A DNA stretch of 64,000 bases, taken from the NCBI GenBank assembly GCA_035461765.1, contig DATHUY010000047.1:27586-91585 (forward strand), written 5' to 3'. The notes under the pieces are model-generated. The model was not told the DNA's origin. It saw only the letters and a list, made by a program, of their open reading frames with translations, and did no database searches. Shown piece by piece: positions 27,343 through 37,076 of the stretch; position 1 is the first letter of the stretch, and each line of letters opens with the position of its first letter. A program made the position numbers and the translations under genes. The DNA comes from Longimicrobiales bacterium. Lineage in GTDB: Bacteria; Gemmatimonadota; Gemmatimonadetes; Longimicrobiales; RSA9.

Positions 27343-28727
27343 CGGGCCCGCCGCGCAACCGCGTTGAACTCACGCATGGCGTGCTCCTGCTTTGCATGTA
27401 CGCGGTTCGCGACCACGTTGCGCCCGCCGACCCACACATCGCTCACGGCATCGGGGGGTGCGCTGAACGCCAGCATCGCCGGCAGCGACGGCGCTGTCCA
27501 CCCTGCGAGCGCCGGATGGTCGAGGTCTATACCAATGAAGTCCGCCAGCGCTCCTTCTTCGAGCGTCCCGGCCGCCACGCGCAGGGATCGGGCACCGGCG
27601 AGTGTGGCCATCCGCAGCAGGACGGGCGCGACCTCGAGCACGTCGTCCGCGCCACGCGTGAGCATGACACGCTGCAGCCGTCGCAGCCGCTCGTTGTACT
27701 CCACGAGGCGCGCCTCCTCGAGCATGTCGAGCATGGTCTGGCTGTCGCTCCCGAGCGCAATGCCGGCGCCGGCACGCAGCAGGTCGGCACCGCGCAGGAA
27801 GCCATCGCCCAGGTCGCGCTCCGTGGTCGGGCACGCGCACACGGTGCCGCCGCTGATCGCGAGCATCACGACCTCGCGATCCGTGATGTGCGTTGCATGG
27901 ACGCCGGTAAAGCGAGCGTCCAGCACACCATCCTCATCGAGCATCTCGACCGGCCTCAGACCGGTCGCGGCGACACACGCGTCCACTTCCGCGGGCTGTT
28001 CGCTCACGTGCATGTGGAACGGCAGATCACGCGTCGCCGCCCAGGCGTGCAGCAGGCGTATCCATTCGCGCGGCACCGCACGTACGCTGTGCGGCGCAAC
28101 GCCGACGCTCACCCGCGACTGCCCCACCACGTCCGCAGCCAGTCTCTCCGTCGTCGCCAGGTACGTGTCGACGTCGCCCGTATCGAACCGGCGCTGCTCC
28201 GCGCGCAGCGGCTCGCCGATGCCGCCGGCCGCATAACACGTGTTGAGCAGGCAGATGCGGATGCCCGCGTCCTGCGCCGCGCTGATCACGCGCCGCGCGA
28301 GCTCCGCGCGGTCACCGTACGGGCTGCCGTCCGGAGCGTTGTGTACGTAGTGGAACTCGCCCACGGTCGTGATCCCCGCGCGCAGCATCTCGATGAAGCA
28401 GTAGCGCGATGCGTCGTACACATCTTCCGGTGACAGTCGTAGCACGGCGTCGTACATCGTCTCGCGCCAGCTCCAGAAGTTCGCGACCGTCGCGTCCGCC
28501 GGGCGCCACTGTGTGCGGCCGCGGATCAGGCGCTGGAAGGCGTGCGAGTGGGCATTCACGAAGCCTGGCATCAGTGCGCGGCCGGGTAGCGGTACGGCGT
28601 CGCGCGAGTCCATCTCCAGCCGGTGCCCGATACGGGTGATCCGGCCGCTGTGCTCGTCGTACTCCAGCGCCAGGCCGCTGTAGAACAGATCGTCGCGGTA
28701 GAGCAGGTCGGGGACGAGGACAGCCAT
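27339..28727 (-). CDS. hutF: Formimidoylglutamate deiminase HutF
   Basis: Metal-dependent amidohydrolase of 462 residues that converts N-formimino-L-glutamate to N-formyl-L-glutamate and ammonia in the five-step histidine degradation route. Metal ligands are His60 and His62 in 'NAHSHAFQR', then 'HMHVSEQP', a downstream His in 'GVHATH' and the Asp in 'LGSDSQ'. The motif 'CPTTERDLGDG' is characteristic of HutF. Cytosolic. It lies six bases after the lipoprotein gene that separates it from hutU. The remaining steps (hutH, hutI, hutG) are not in the window. Confidence 0.92.
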   Translation of the reverse strand: MAVLVPDLLYRDDLFYSGLALEYDEHSGRITRIGHRLEMDSRDAVPLPGRALMPGFVNAHSHAFQRLIRGRTQWRPADATVANFWSWRETMYDAVLRLSPEDVYDASRYCFIEMLRAGITTVGEFHYVHNAPDGSPYGDRAELARRVISAAQDAGIRICLLNTCYAAGGIGEPLRAEQRRFDTGDVDTYLATTERLAADVVGQSRVSVGVAPHSVRAVPREWIRLLHAWAATRDLPFHMHVSEQPAEVDACVAATGLRPVEMLDEDGVLDARFTGVHATHITDREVVMLAISGGTVCACPTTERDLGDGFLRGADLLRAGAGIALGSDSQTMLDMLEEARLVEYNERLRRLQRVMLTRGADDVLEVAPVLLRMATLAGARSLRVAAGTLEEGALADFIGIDLDHPALAGWTAPSLPAMLAFSAPPDAVSDVWVGGRNVVANRVHAKQEHAMREFNAVARRAR

Positions 28728-28733
28728 TGATCG

Positions 28734-29438
28734 CTAGTTCCCGCGCAGCCCGAGCTCGAGTGTGACGCCGATGATGAACAGTGCGTCCATATGGTCGTTA
28801 CCTTCATCGAAGCCGAAGCCCATTCCGACCGACAGGTTCGCGGCCGTCGTTGCGTCCTGGTCCCGGTACCGCCAGGCGACCGTCGGCATATAGAACGTGC
28901 CAGTCGCAAAATCATCCGAGCCGAACGCGATCAGCTGGGTCGTGTACCACCCGTTCCCGTTCTGCCCGATCCGGCCGACCTGCACATACGGGCCGGCCAT
29001 TCCGGTCGAGGCGAGTCCGCCTACGCCCCACTCCCAACCCGCTGCGGCACGGCGTGAGGGCTGAACGTAGACATCCGCGTAGCTCGTCAGCATCACTGCT
29101 TTGAAGCCGTCCTCGTTTCCCGCGAACAGGGGCGCCAGCAGCACAGGCACCTGCACGCCGACAGATGCTGCGGGACCGCGACCATCAGCGGAGACCCATG
29201 AGCGTCGCAGTCCGCCGTACAGACTGGGCACGATACGCGTGTCCATTTCACCCACTTCGCGATTGTGCCCGAGAGTCAGAGAGAGAGATCCCGACACACC
29301 GTCATCATCGACGCGCGGTCCGTGCATTATGTGCGGCATACAGCCGGTGGTCAGCGAGGCCGCCGAGGCGGCAACGACGGCGACGCGCACGCACAAGGGA
29401 CTGGCGTGGCGCCAGCATGACCGGACAGCCTCCCTCAT
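28734..29438 (-). CDS. Putative outer-membrane lipoprotein between hutU and hutF
   Basis: A 234-residue exported protein: basic N-terminus, hydrophobic core and lipobox TTGC with the cysteine at 33. The mature part alternates polar and hydrophobic residues and ends in '[15 protein letters not shown]', suggesting a small beta-barrel or beta-sandwich. No family recognised. It overlaps the hutU stop by ATGA and is followed by hutF after six bases, so it is expressed with the histidine-degradation enzymes. A role in uptake of histidine, urocanate or a peptide is a guess from position only. Confidence 0.75.
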   Translation of the reverse strand: MREAVRSCWRHASPLCVRVAVVAASAASLTTGCMPHIMHGPRVDDDGVSGSLSLTLGHNREVGEMDTRIVPSLYGGLRRSWVSADGRGPAASVGVQVPVLLAPLFAGNEDGFKAVMLTSYADVYVQPSRRAAAGWEWGVGGLASTGMAGPYVQVGRIGQNGNGWYTTQLIAFGSDDFATGTFYMPTVAWRYRDQDATTAANLSVGMGFGFDEGNDHMDALFIIGVTLELGLRGN

Positions 29439-31102
29439 TCGTGCTCGCGCATGGGCAGCCGTATCCCGTGCTCACCGGCCGTTTCGACGGCCAGCTCGTA
29501 ACCCGCGTCCGCGTGCCGTGCCACGCCGAGGCCGGGATCGTTCGTCAGCACACGCTCGATCCGCACGCGCATCTCCGGCGTCCCGTCCGCGACCAGCACC
29601 TGACCCGCGTGCAGTGAACGCCCGATGCCGACGCCGCCGCCGTGATGGAACGACACCCACGATGCGCCGGAGGCCGTGCTCAGCAGTGCGTTCAGGATCG
29701 GCCAGTCCGCGACTGCATCGCTGCCGTCCAGCATCGCCTCCGTCTCGCGGTACGGCGATGCGACGCTGCCCGTGTCGAGATGATCGCGCCCGATCACGAG
29801 CGGGGCGCTGAGCTCGCCCGTTGCGACCAGTTCGTTCAGCGCGACTCCGAACCTCGCGCGGTCGCCCTGGCCCAGCCAGCAGATGCGTGCCGGCAGGCCC
29901 TGGAACGCGACACGTTCGCGCGCCATGGTGATCCACCGCCGCAGATGCTGATCATCCGGGAACAGCTCGAGCACGAGGTCGTCCGTGCGATGGATATCGG
30001 CGGGGTCGCCGGACAGCGCAGCCCACCGGAACGGACCCTTCCCCTCGCAGAACAGCGGCCGCACGTACGCGGGCACAAAGCCGGGGAACGCGAACGCGTC
30101 GGCGTAGCCCGCTTCGCGGGCCTGACCGCGCAGGTTGTTACCGTAATCGAACGTGACGGCACCCGCGCGCATCAGCCCGACCATGGCTTCGCAGTGCACC
30201 CGCATCGAGTCCATCGACCGGCGCACGTACTCCGCAGGGTCCCTCTCGCGCAGCGTGGCGGCCTGATCGAGGGGGAGACCCGCGGGGATGTAGCCGTTCA
30301 GCTCATCGTGCGCCGACGTCTGGTCCGTCAGCACGTCCGGCACCACCCCGCGGTGCAGCAGCTCGGGCAGCACCTCGGCGCAGTTGCCGACCAGCCCTAC
30401 CGACACGGCCGCGCCGTTCGCCGCAGCGTCCTGCACCCACGACAGTGCCTCGTCCAGCGAATGCGTCATGCGATCGCAGTAACGCGTCTCTACCCGCCGC
30501 TCGATGCGGCGCGGATCGACTTCGACACACAGGATCGAAGCGTCCGCCATTGTCGCCGCCAGCGGCTGGGCCCCACCCATCCCGCCCATGCCGCCCGTCA
30601 GCACCCAGCGGCCGCGCAGCGAGCCGCCGAAATGCTCGCGTGCAACCGCACCGAACGTCTCATACGTGCCCTGGAGAATGCCCTGTGTACCGATGTAGAT
30701 CCACGAGCCCGCGGTCATCTGACCGTACATCATGAGCCCCGCCCGCTCGAGCTCGCGGAAGTGCGTCCACGTCGCCCAGTCGCCGACGAGGTTCGAGTTC
30801 GCGATCAGAACGCGCGGCGCGTGAGCGTGCGTGCGGAACACCGCGACCGGCCGACCCGACTGCACCAGCAGCGTTTCGTCGTTGTCCAGTGTGCGCAGTG
30901 TGCGCACGATCGCGTCGAACGACGGCCAGTCGCGCGCCGCCTTGCCCGTGCCACCGTAGACCACCAGGTCCTCGGGACGCTCGGCGACCTCCGGATCCAG
31001 GTTGTTCATCAGCATCCGCAGCGCCGCCTCCTGCGCCCAGCCGCGGCAGCTCAGCTCCGTCCCGCGCGGCGCGCGGATCACCTGCCCGCTCGATACCGGC
31101 AT
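29435..31102 (-). CDS. hutU: Urocanate hydratase HutU
   Basis: Urocanase, the second step of histidine degradation, converting urocanate to imidazolone propionate with a tightly bound NAD. The 555-residue length and motifs fit the family: '[13 protein letters not shown]', '[11 protein letters not shown]', '[20 protein letters not shown]', the NAD loop '[13 protein letters not shown]', '[17 protein letters not shown]', 'YGNNLRGQA' and '[13 protein letters not shown]'. Cytosolic. GGAG lies ten bases before the ATG. It is the first gene of the nine-gene minus-strand run and divergent from the signal peptidase gene, so the promoter is in the 168-bp gap. Confidence 0.97.
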   Translation of the reverse strand: MPVSSGQVIRAPRGTELSCRGWAQEAALRMLMNNLDPEVAERPEDLVVYGGTGKAARDWPSFDAIVRTLRTLDNDETLLVQSGRPVAVFRTHAHAPRVLIANSNLVGDWATWTHFRELERAGLMMYGQMTAGSWIYIGTQGILQGTYETFGAVAREHFGGSLRGRWVLTGGMGGMGGAQPLAATMADASILCVEVDPRRIERRVETRYCDRMTHSLDEALSWVQDAAANGAAVSVGLVGNCAEVLPELLHRGVVPDVLTDQTSAHDELNGYIPAGLPLDQAATLRERDPAEYVRRSMDSMRVHCEAMVGLMRAGAVTFDYGNNLRGQAREAGYADAFAFPGFVPAYVRPLFCEGKGPFRWAALSGDPADIHRTDDLVLELFPDDQHLRRWITMARERVAFQGLPARICWLGQGDRARFGVALNELVATGELSAPLVIGRDHLDTGSVASPYRETEAMLDGSDAVADWPILNALLSTASGASWVSFHHGGGVGIGRSLHAGQVLVADGTPEMRVRIERVLTNDPGLGVARHADAGYELAVETAGEHGIRLPMREHE

Positions 31103-31270
31103 GTCATCTCCTGCTCCGATAGTGCCGTGTATGCCAAACTAGGCGGCGGGACTGCTGGCGTCCAATGCGTCCCGATGGGTAGGTTCCCCCGGCCATCAGG
31201 CACGCCGCAGATGAAACCGGTGACGCCCACAGGCGTATCAGGAAGAGACCAGGAACTTCAGCGGGAACCC

Positions 31271-32017
31271 ATGGCTAAACAGCAGAACACCAGACCGCCC
31301 GTCAGGCGGAAGGCGATGACGAAGAAGGACGAGCAGACCGCCGGCCAGGTGGCGTGGGAGTGGCTCAAGTCCGGCATCATCGGATTCCTGATCTTCATCG
31401 TCGTCCGCACGTTTCTGATCCAGACGTTCACCATCGTCTCCGGCTCGATGGAGGGGACGCTGCTCGTCGGCGATTTCCTCGTGCTCAACAAGTCCGCCTA
31501 CGGCGCGACCGTGCCCGGGACGGGCATGAAGCTGCCCGGCTACGACGAGCCCGGTCGCGGCGACATCATCGTGTTCGAAGGGCACCACGAGCCGATCGAC
31601 CTGGTCAAGCGTCTGGTGGGCATGCCCGGCGATACGATCGCCATGCGCGACGGCGCCCTCTACGTCAACGGACAGCCGCAGGACGAGCCCTACGCGCGTC
31701 ACACGTTCCCCGACGGCGATGCCGGCCACCTCTGGATGGAGTGGCAGCGCGATTTCCTGGTGGACAACGTGGACGAGCAGGCGTACCGGCCCACGCGCGA
31801 CAACTGGGGGCCGCTCGTCATCCCCGCCGAGCGCTATTTCGTTCTGGGCGATAACCGTGACGAATCGCTCGACTCACGCTACTGGGGCTTCATCCAGCCC
31901 GATCAGGTCAAGGGCCGGGCCGTGGCGCTTTACTTCTCGTACAACAACCGGCCCAACGGCGGCATGCCCGTGCTCGGCCGCATCCGCTGGAACCGCATCG
32001 GGGACCGGCTCAGGTAG
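31271..32017 (+). CDS. lepB: Signal peptidase I
   Basis: Cleaves signal peptides at the inner membrane. A short basic N-terminus and one membrane helix (about 34-52) are followed by catalytic Ser59 in 'VSGSMEGTL' and Lys113 in 'LVKRLVGMPGD', and the box 'GDNRDESLDSRYWGF'. About 248 residues. Three in-frame ATGs (31211, 31271, 31316) are possible; the middle one is used. A long in-frame extension further upstream is antisense to hutU and not real. The ABC exporter gene follows within about 50 bp. Confidence 0.93.
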   Translation: MAKQQNTRPPVRRKAMTKKDEQTAGQVAWEWLKSGIIGFLIFIVVRTFLIQTFTIVSGSMEGTLLVGDFLVLNKSAYGATVPGTGMKLPGYDEPGRGDIIVFEGHHEPIDLVKRLVGMPGDTIAMRDGALYVNGQPQDEPYARHTFPDGDAGHLWMEWQRDFLVDNVDEQAYRPTRDNWGPLVIPAERYFVLGDNRDESLDSRYWGFIQPDQVKGRAVALYFSYNNRPNGGMPVLGRIRWNRIGDRLR

Positions 32018-32062
32018 GCGCGATCCCGGATGGGCGCCCGGCCTGGACGCCCGGCAGGCTCC

Positions 32063-33916
32063 ATGCGCGGTGAGCCGCCCCCGCAGCTCCGGATGCGGGA
32101 ACGATTCGGGGCGCTGCGCAATCTCCCGCCATTCCTGCGACTGATCTGGCGCACGAGCCGGGCGCTCACGGTGTCCACGCTCGTGCTGCGTTTTCTGCGG
32201 GCGCTCCTGCCCGTAGTGACACTGTACATCGGCAAGCTGATCATCGACGAGGTGGTGCGGCTCGCGCAGCTGCCCGGTGCGCCGGCCACGCTAGGCGAGT
32301 GGCTGGGCAGCGGCCTGCTGTCCCGGCTCGGCTGGCTGCTCGGCATTGAGCTGGTCCTCGCGATCACGGCGGATATACTCGGGCGCATCGTATCTCTCCT
32401 GGACTCCCTCCTGTCCGAGCAGTTCACGAACGCGACGAGCATCCGACTGATGGAGCACGCCGCAACGCTCGACCTCGAGGACTTCGAGGACAGCGAGCAG
32501 CAGGACCGCCTGGAGCGCGCGCGTCGCCAGACAATGGGGCGCACGACGCTGATGACGCAGCTGTTCAGCCAGGCACAGGATGTCGTTACCATCGTCACGT
32601 TTGCCGCAGGGCTCGTCCTTTACGCGCCGTGGCTGATCCTCCTCCTGCTGATCGCACTCGTGCCGGCCTTCCTGGGCGAGGCCCATTTCAATGCGCAGAG
32701 CTACTCGCTGAACTACGCGCGCACGCCCGAGCGTCGCGCGATCGATTACGTGCGACAGACGGGCGCGAGCGTAGACACCGCGAAGGAAGTGAAGATCTTC
32801 GGGCTGAACCCGTTCCTGATCGAACGCTACCGCCGTCTCGCCACGGACTTCTACCACGCCAACCGCCGCCTGGCCATCCGTCGTGCGGGCTGGGGCAGCG
32901 CGCTCACGGCGGTGGGCACGCTCGGCTACTACGTCGCGTATGCCTACATCGCGTGGCGCACGCTCGCGGGCCAGTTCACGATCGGCGACCTCACGTTCCT
33001 CGCCGGATCGTTCCGCCGCCTGCGCAACCTCCTCGAGGGACTGCTCGTCGGCTTCTCACAGATGGCGGGTCAGGCTCTCTATCTCGACGACCTGTTCTCC
33101 TTCTTCGAGATCGAGCCCGAGATCCGCTCACCGGAGAATCCGCGACCGTTCCCGATGCCGATACGCGAGGGCTTCGTGTTCGACGATGTCGGCTTCCGCT
33201 ATCCGGGTGCGGATCGCTGGGCAGTCCGGCATCTGAGCTTCACCCTGCATGCCGGCGAGGTGCTGGCGCTGGTGGGGGAGAACGGCGCGGGCAAGACAAC
33301 TGTCGTGAAGCTGCTCGCGCGCCTCTACGATCCCGATGAGGGCGCGATCCTGCTGGACGGCCACGATCTGCGTGAGTACGACCTCGAAGAGGTCCGCGCG
33401 AACATGGGCGTGATCTTCCAGGACTTCGTCCGCTTCCACATGACTGCCCGCGAGAACATCGCGGTCGGAAGCATCGGCGCGCTGGATGACGATGCGCGCA
33501 TCGAGGACGCCGCCCGGCGCGGCCTCGCGCACGACACCATCGTCCGTCTGCCGGCCGGGTACGATCAGGTGATCGGCAAGCGTTTCCGCACGGGCGTCGA
33601 CCTCTCCGGCGGGGAGTGGCAGAAGATCGCAATCGCACGCGCATACATGCGCGATGCCCAGCTGCTGATCCTGGACGAGCCCACCGCCGCACTGGACGCG
33701 CGCGCCGAGTTCGAGGTGTTCCAGCGTTTCAAGGAGCTCAGCCATCGCCGGAGCGCGGTGCTGATCTCACACCGCTTCTCCAGTGTCCGCATGGCCGACC
33801 GCATCCTCGTGTTGGCCGACGGCGAGATCGAAGCGATGGGAACGCACGAGGAGCTGCTGGCCCAGCGCGGCCGGTACGCGGAGCTGTTCGAGCTTCAGGC
33901 GTCAGGATACCGCTGA
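32063..33916 (+). CDS. ABC exporter with fused membrane and ATPase domains
   Basis: A half-transporter of about 617 residues: six membrane segments (about 30-320) followed by the ATPase with Walker A 'GENGAGKTT', Q-loop 'VIFQDFVRF', signature 'VDLSGGEWQKIAIARA', Walker B 'LLILDEPTAALDA' and H-loop 'LISHRFSSV'. It works as a dimer. The coupling-helix region 'TPERRAIDYVRQTGASVDTAKEVKIFG' has the form seen in HlyB/MsbA-like exporters. ATGs at 32030 and 32093 are other start options. Substrate unknown; likely cotranscribed with lepB. Confidence 0.9.
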   Translation: MRGEPPPQLRMRERFGALRNLPPFLRLIWRTSRALTVSTLVLRFLRALLPVVTLYIGKLIIDEVVRLAQLPGAPATLGEWLGSGLLSRLGWLLGIELVLAITADILGRIVSLLDSLLSEQFTNATSIRLMEHAATLDLEDFEDSEQQDRLERARRQTMGRTTLMTQLFSQAQDVVTIVTFAAGLVLYAPWLILLLLIALVPAFLGEAHFNAQSYSLNYARTPERRAIDYVRQTGASVDTAKEVKIFGLNPFLIERYRRLATDFYHANRRLAIRRAGWGSALTAVGTLGYYVAYAYIAWRTLAGQFTIGDLTFLAGSFRRLRNLLEGLLVGFSQMAGQALYLDDLFSFFEIEPEIRSPENPRPFPMPIREGFVFDDVGFRYPGADRWAVRHLSFTLHAGEVLALVGENGAGKTTVVKLLARLYDPDEGAILLDGHDLREYDLEEVRANMGVIFQDFVRFHMTARENIAVGSIGALDDDARIEDAARRGLAHDTIVRLPAGYDQVIGKRFRTGVDLSGGEWQKIAIARAYMRDAQLLILDEPTAALDARAEFEVFQRFKELSHRRSAVLISHRFSSVRMADRILVLADGEIEAMGTHEELLAQRGRYAELFELQASGYR

Positions 33917-33932
33917 CGAGCTGGTGGGGACC

Positions 33933-36900
33933 TCAGGATCCGGCGATCACTTCATCACCGCGAACGTAGGAGCCGTCGGGCTGCAGTGTCCACGCGTCGG
34001 GATCGTTCAGGATCTCGTCGAGCATGCGATCGAGTGTATCCCTGTGCTCCTGCGCCCGGATGGGCGTGATCACCTCCACGCGCTTCGACAGGTTGCGCGG
34101 CCGCCAGTCCGCGGAGCCGAAGAAGTATTCCGGATCGCCGGCATTGTGAAAGCAGTAAATGCGCGGATGCTGGAGAAACCGCCCCAGCTTGCTCACGACG
34201 CTGATGTTCTCGGACACGCCCTCGACGCCCGGCCGCAGGCAGCAGATCTCACGCACCATCATGTCGATCTTCACGCCTTCATGCGCGGCTCGATAGAGTG
34301 CCGAGATCATGCGGCGATCGGCGAGTCCGTTCATCTGGATCCGGATCCGCCCTTCGCGCCCTGCCTTCACATGCTCGATCTCGCGGTCGATCAGCGCCAC
34401 GAAACGGTCGCGCATCGTGAACGGCGACACGAGCAGATGCTGGAAGTCGCTCGCCCCCGAATAGCCCGTGAGGAGGTTGAACACGTCGTTCACCTCTTCA
34501 GCCAGCTCGGGATCGGCGGTCAGCAGACCGACATCGGTGTAGGCGCGCGCGGTGGCCGCATTCAGGTTGCCGGTGCCGATATAGACGTAGCGCCGGATGC
34601 CGTCCTCCTCGCGGCGCACGATGAGTGCGATCTTCGCATGTACCTTGATGCTTGTCGGGCTGAACACCACGTGGATGCCCGCGCTCTGAAGCGATCGTGC
34701 CCACTCGATGTTGCGGCGCTCGTCGAAGCTGGCCTTGAGCTCGACCAGCGCGAATGCGTCCTTGCCGATGCCGCGCGCTCGCGCGAGTGCCTGCACCAGG
34801 CGTGACTTCGCGTCCGTGCGGTACAGCGTGATCTTGATGGCGAGAACGTCCGGATCGTCAGCAGCCTCATCGAGCAGGCGTTCCACGGTCTCGTCGAACG
34901 AATCGAACGGGAAGCGCACCATCACGTCGCGCTCACGCAGCTGATCGAATATCGGGCGATCCGGATCGAGCGGCGTCGTCTGCTCGAGCTTGTCAAACCG
35001 AAGCTCGGGTACGTCGATCGCCGCGATCTCGCGGAGCGCGGCCAGATCGACGAGCCGCTCCACCGGGTATACGTCGTCATGCGAGAGGCCGGTCATGACT
35101 TCCGGCAGCTCGAACTGCAGCTCACGCACGAGACGGTCGCGCATCGCGTTGGACATGGCGCTTTCCACTTCCAGCCGTACCACCTCGCCGAACGGCCGCT
35201 GCGCTACCTGCTCCTCCACCGCCGCCAGCACGCCGCCCTCCGGCTCCTCGTCGAACTCGACGACGGCACTGCGGGCGACGCGGAACGTATTGGCCTGGAC
35301 GACCGTCAGGCCCGGATACAGCGTGGGCAGCCAGGCGAGGATCAGCTCCTCGAGTGGGACGAAGTCGTGAGTGTTCGGCAGCTGCACGAAGCGCGGCATG
35401 CCGCTCGGCAGCTCGATCGCCACGAAGTGCTCGTCCGTGCTCTCCGGAAGACGCATGATCGCGGCGATGGCGGGGCGCAGGTTCCGCATGTGCGGGAACG
35501 GATGCGTCGGATCGGCGATCACGGGGGTCAGGACGGCCTCGGCCTGCGGCTCGTACGTGCGCCGGAGGAAGTCGCGTTCCTCCCTGCCGAGGTCCGCCCA
35601 CCGCCGCACGCGAATGTCGTGACGATCGAGCTCCGGGAGCAGTGTCTCCGTGAGCAGCCGGTAGGCGCGGTCGAACATGCGGCGCGCACGGATACGGGTG
35701 ACATCGAGCTGTGCATCGGGTGTGAGGCCGTCGATGCTGGTGTCGGTGTCACCCGCCGCGACCTGCTTCTTGAACTCCGCAATGCGCGTGGTGAAGAAGT
35801 CATCGAGGCGCGTGCCGAACATGGAGAGAAAGCGGACGCGCTCCAGCAGCGGTGTCTGCGGGTCCTCCGCGATCACGAGAATGCGCTCGTCGAACGCCAT
35901 CCTGCTGAGCTCCGGGTTCAGCAGCAGCTCCTTGGGCACATCCTTCGCCCTGATCGATTCCAGCAGCGCCGGAACGCGCGCGGCGGATACGGCTCTCTCG
36001 AAGATCGGATACGCGGCGTTGCTGGTCCCCGGCACGGCGCCGTTCGCGGAGGCGGCGCTGTGCGCAGCCAGCTCCGAGCGGGCGACCGCGTGCAGCGCCG
36101 CCAACGTGCGTGCATCGCGCAGCTGCGGCGCGCCCACGTGCTCGAGCACGACTTCGATAGGCAGCCACTTGCACGCCTCGCCGCCCGACACGCCTTCCGC
36201 GAGCCATACCTCCAGCCCCGGCCGTGTTTCCATTCCCGGTGCGGTCCCCAGCAGGCGGATCCGGCCGAGCGAGCGGCCGAACACGTTACGCAGCACCCGG
36301 CGGCAGGCCTCCTGTCCGGAGCCGTGACCCGTGGGTATGTACAGGGACTCGCCTTCACTGCACAGCGCGATTCGCCCCTGCGCGTGTGCGACTACGGCCA
36401 CTTCGCGCGCCGCCCGGACATCCTGTTCGAGACGCGACAGCATCATCTTGTCGAGAAGTCCGCGTGCGCGCGCTACCGTATCGGCCAGGATGAGCCGGAT
36501 GCCGTATGCCTCCTCCACCGCTTCCACCAGACCCTCGCGGATCGTCGGCGCGTCTCCGCGGATCGTGATCTCCAGCTCATCCAGCTCACCACTCAGATCG
36601 CCCTTGCGGACGGTGACCGCATCGAACGCGAAGTCGATCGTCTGGCCCTCGGCACCGGGGAGGACCGCACGACGGAGCCGGCGCACGGTCTCGATCTCGA
36701 TGGTCGGACGCAGATGCGCGGGATCCACGAGCGCGCGGATCATGCGCGCCGGCTCGGACGTACCGGCGAACAGCCGGATCGGCGGCAGCGCTTCCACGCG
36801 CGCTTCCGCATGACGGCGCGTGACGGACGCATTCGCGTCGTCGGCCACACCGACATCGACCGACAGCGTCTGCGTCTCATCCGGTCGGATCGAGAGACGC

Positions 36901-37076
36901 ACGGACGCACCCTTCCGCTCGAGATCGCCCGTGCTCGTGTCGAAATAGACGACGCGGAAGAAATCCAGGTCGGACGACTGCTCCTCGAGCCCGAACGGGA
37001 GCGGTGCATTGGAGATGCGGGCCAGCGTCTCGTGCTCCGGTACCTCGAACCGGAGCACGCGCTCACGTTGCGCCAT
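33933..37076 (-). CDS. ppk1: Polyphosphate kinase 1 fused to CYTH-like and Nudix-like domains
   Basis: A 1047-residue protein, about 350 longer than normal PPK1. Residues 385-1040 are a complete PPK1, which makes polyphosphate from ATP: 'NPELSRMAFDERIL', 'GTRLDDFF', the phospho-accepting His813 in 'SIKVHAKIALIVR', 'GTGNLN', and His977 in 'CFHNAGDP' with 'SADWRPRNLSKRVE'. Residues 1-205 resemble a CYTH triphosphate-tunnel domain ('VVYFDTSTGDLERKGASVRL', 'LDELEITIRG'), but the ExExK motif is degenerate. Residues 223-335 look like a Nudix fold without catalytic residues ('LYIPTGHGSGQEACRRVLRN'). The start overlaps the upstream Omp85 gene stop (TGATG). Nudix assignment is inference. Confidence 0.93.
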   Translation of the reverse strand: MAQRERVLRFEVPEHETLARISNAPLPFGLEEQSSDLDFFRVVYFDTSTGDLERKGASVRLSIRPDETQTLSVDVGVADDANASVTRRHAEARVEALPPIRLFAGTSEPARMIRALVDPAHLRPTIEIETVRRLRRAVLPGAEGQTIDFAFDAVTVRKGDLSGELDELEITIRGDAPTIREGLVEAVEEAYGIRLILADTVARARGLLDKMMLSRLEQDVRAAREVAVVAHAQGRIALCSEGESLYIPTGHGSGQEACRRVLRNVFGRSLGRIRLLGTAPGMETRPGLEVWLAEGVSGGEACKWLPIEVVLEHVGAPQLRDARTLAALHAVARSELAAHSAASANGAVPGTSNAAYPIFERAVSAARVPALLESIRAKDVPKELLLNPELSRMAFDERILVIAEDPQTPLLERVRFLSMFGTRLDDFFTTRIAEFKKQVAAGDTDTSIDGLTPDAQLDVTRIRARRMFDRAYRLLTETLLPELDRHDIRVRRWADLGREERDFLRRTYEPQAEAVLTPVIADPTHPFPHMRNLRPAIAAIMRLPESTDEHFVAIELPSGMPRFVQLPNTHDFVPLEELILAWLPTLYPGLTVVQANTFRVARSAVVEFDEEPEGGVLAAVEEQVAQRPFGEVVRLEVESAMSNAMRDRLVRELQFELPEVMTGLSHDDVYPVERLVDLAALREIAAIDVPELRFDKLEQTTPLDPDRPIFDQLRERDVMVRFPFDSFDETVERLLDEAADDPDVLAIKITLYRTDAKSRLVQALARARGIGKDAFALVELKASFDERRNIEWARSLQSAGIHVVFSPTSIKVHAKIALIVRREEDGIRRYVYIGTGNLNAATARAYTDVGLLTADPELAEEVNDVFNLLTGYSGASDFQHLLVSPFTMRDRFVALIDREIEHVKAGREGRIRIQMNGLADRRMISALYRAAHEGVKIDMMVREICCLRPGVEGVSENISVVSKLGRFLQHPRIYCFHNAGDPEYFFGSADWRPRNLSKRVEVITPIRAQEHRDTLDRMLDEILNDPDAWTLQPDGSYVRGDEVIAGS

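Noticed and set aside
25174..28236. Plus-strand open frame of 1020 codons over MoxR, Nudix and hutF
   Set aside because: Antisense mirror of three genes with clear motifs and coupled starts; composition is Arg/His/Gln-rich, typical of GC-driven mirror frames.
29642..31270. Long N-terminal extension of the signal peptidase frame
   Set aside because: The extension lies antisense to hutU and lacks export or peptidase features; signal peptidase has a normal N-terminus at 31271.
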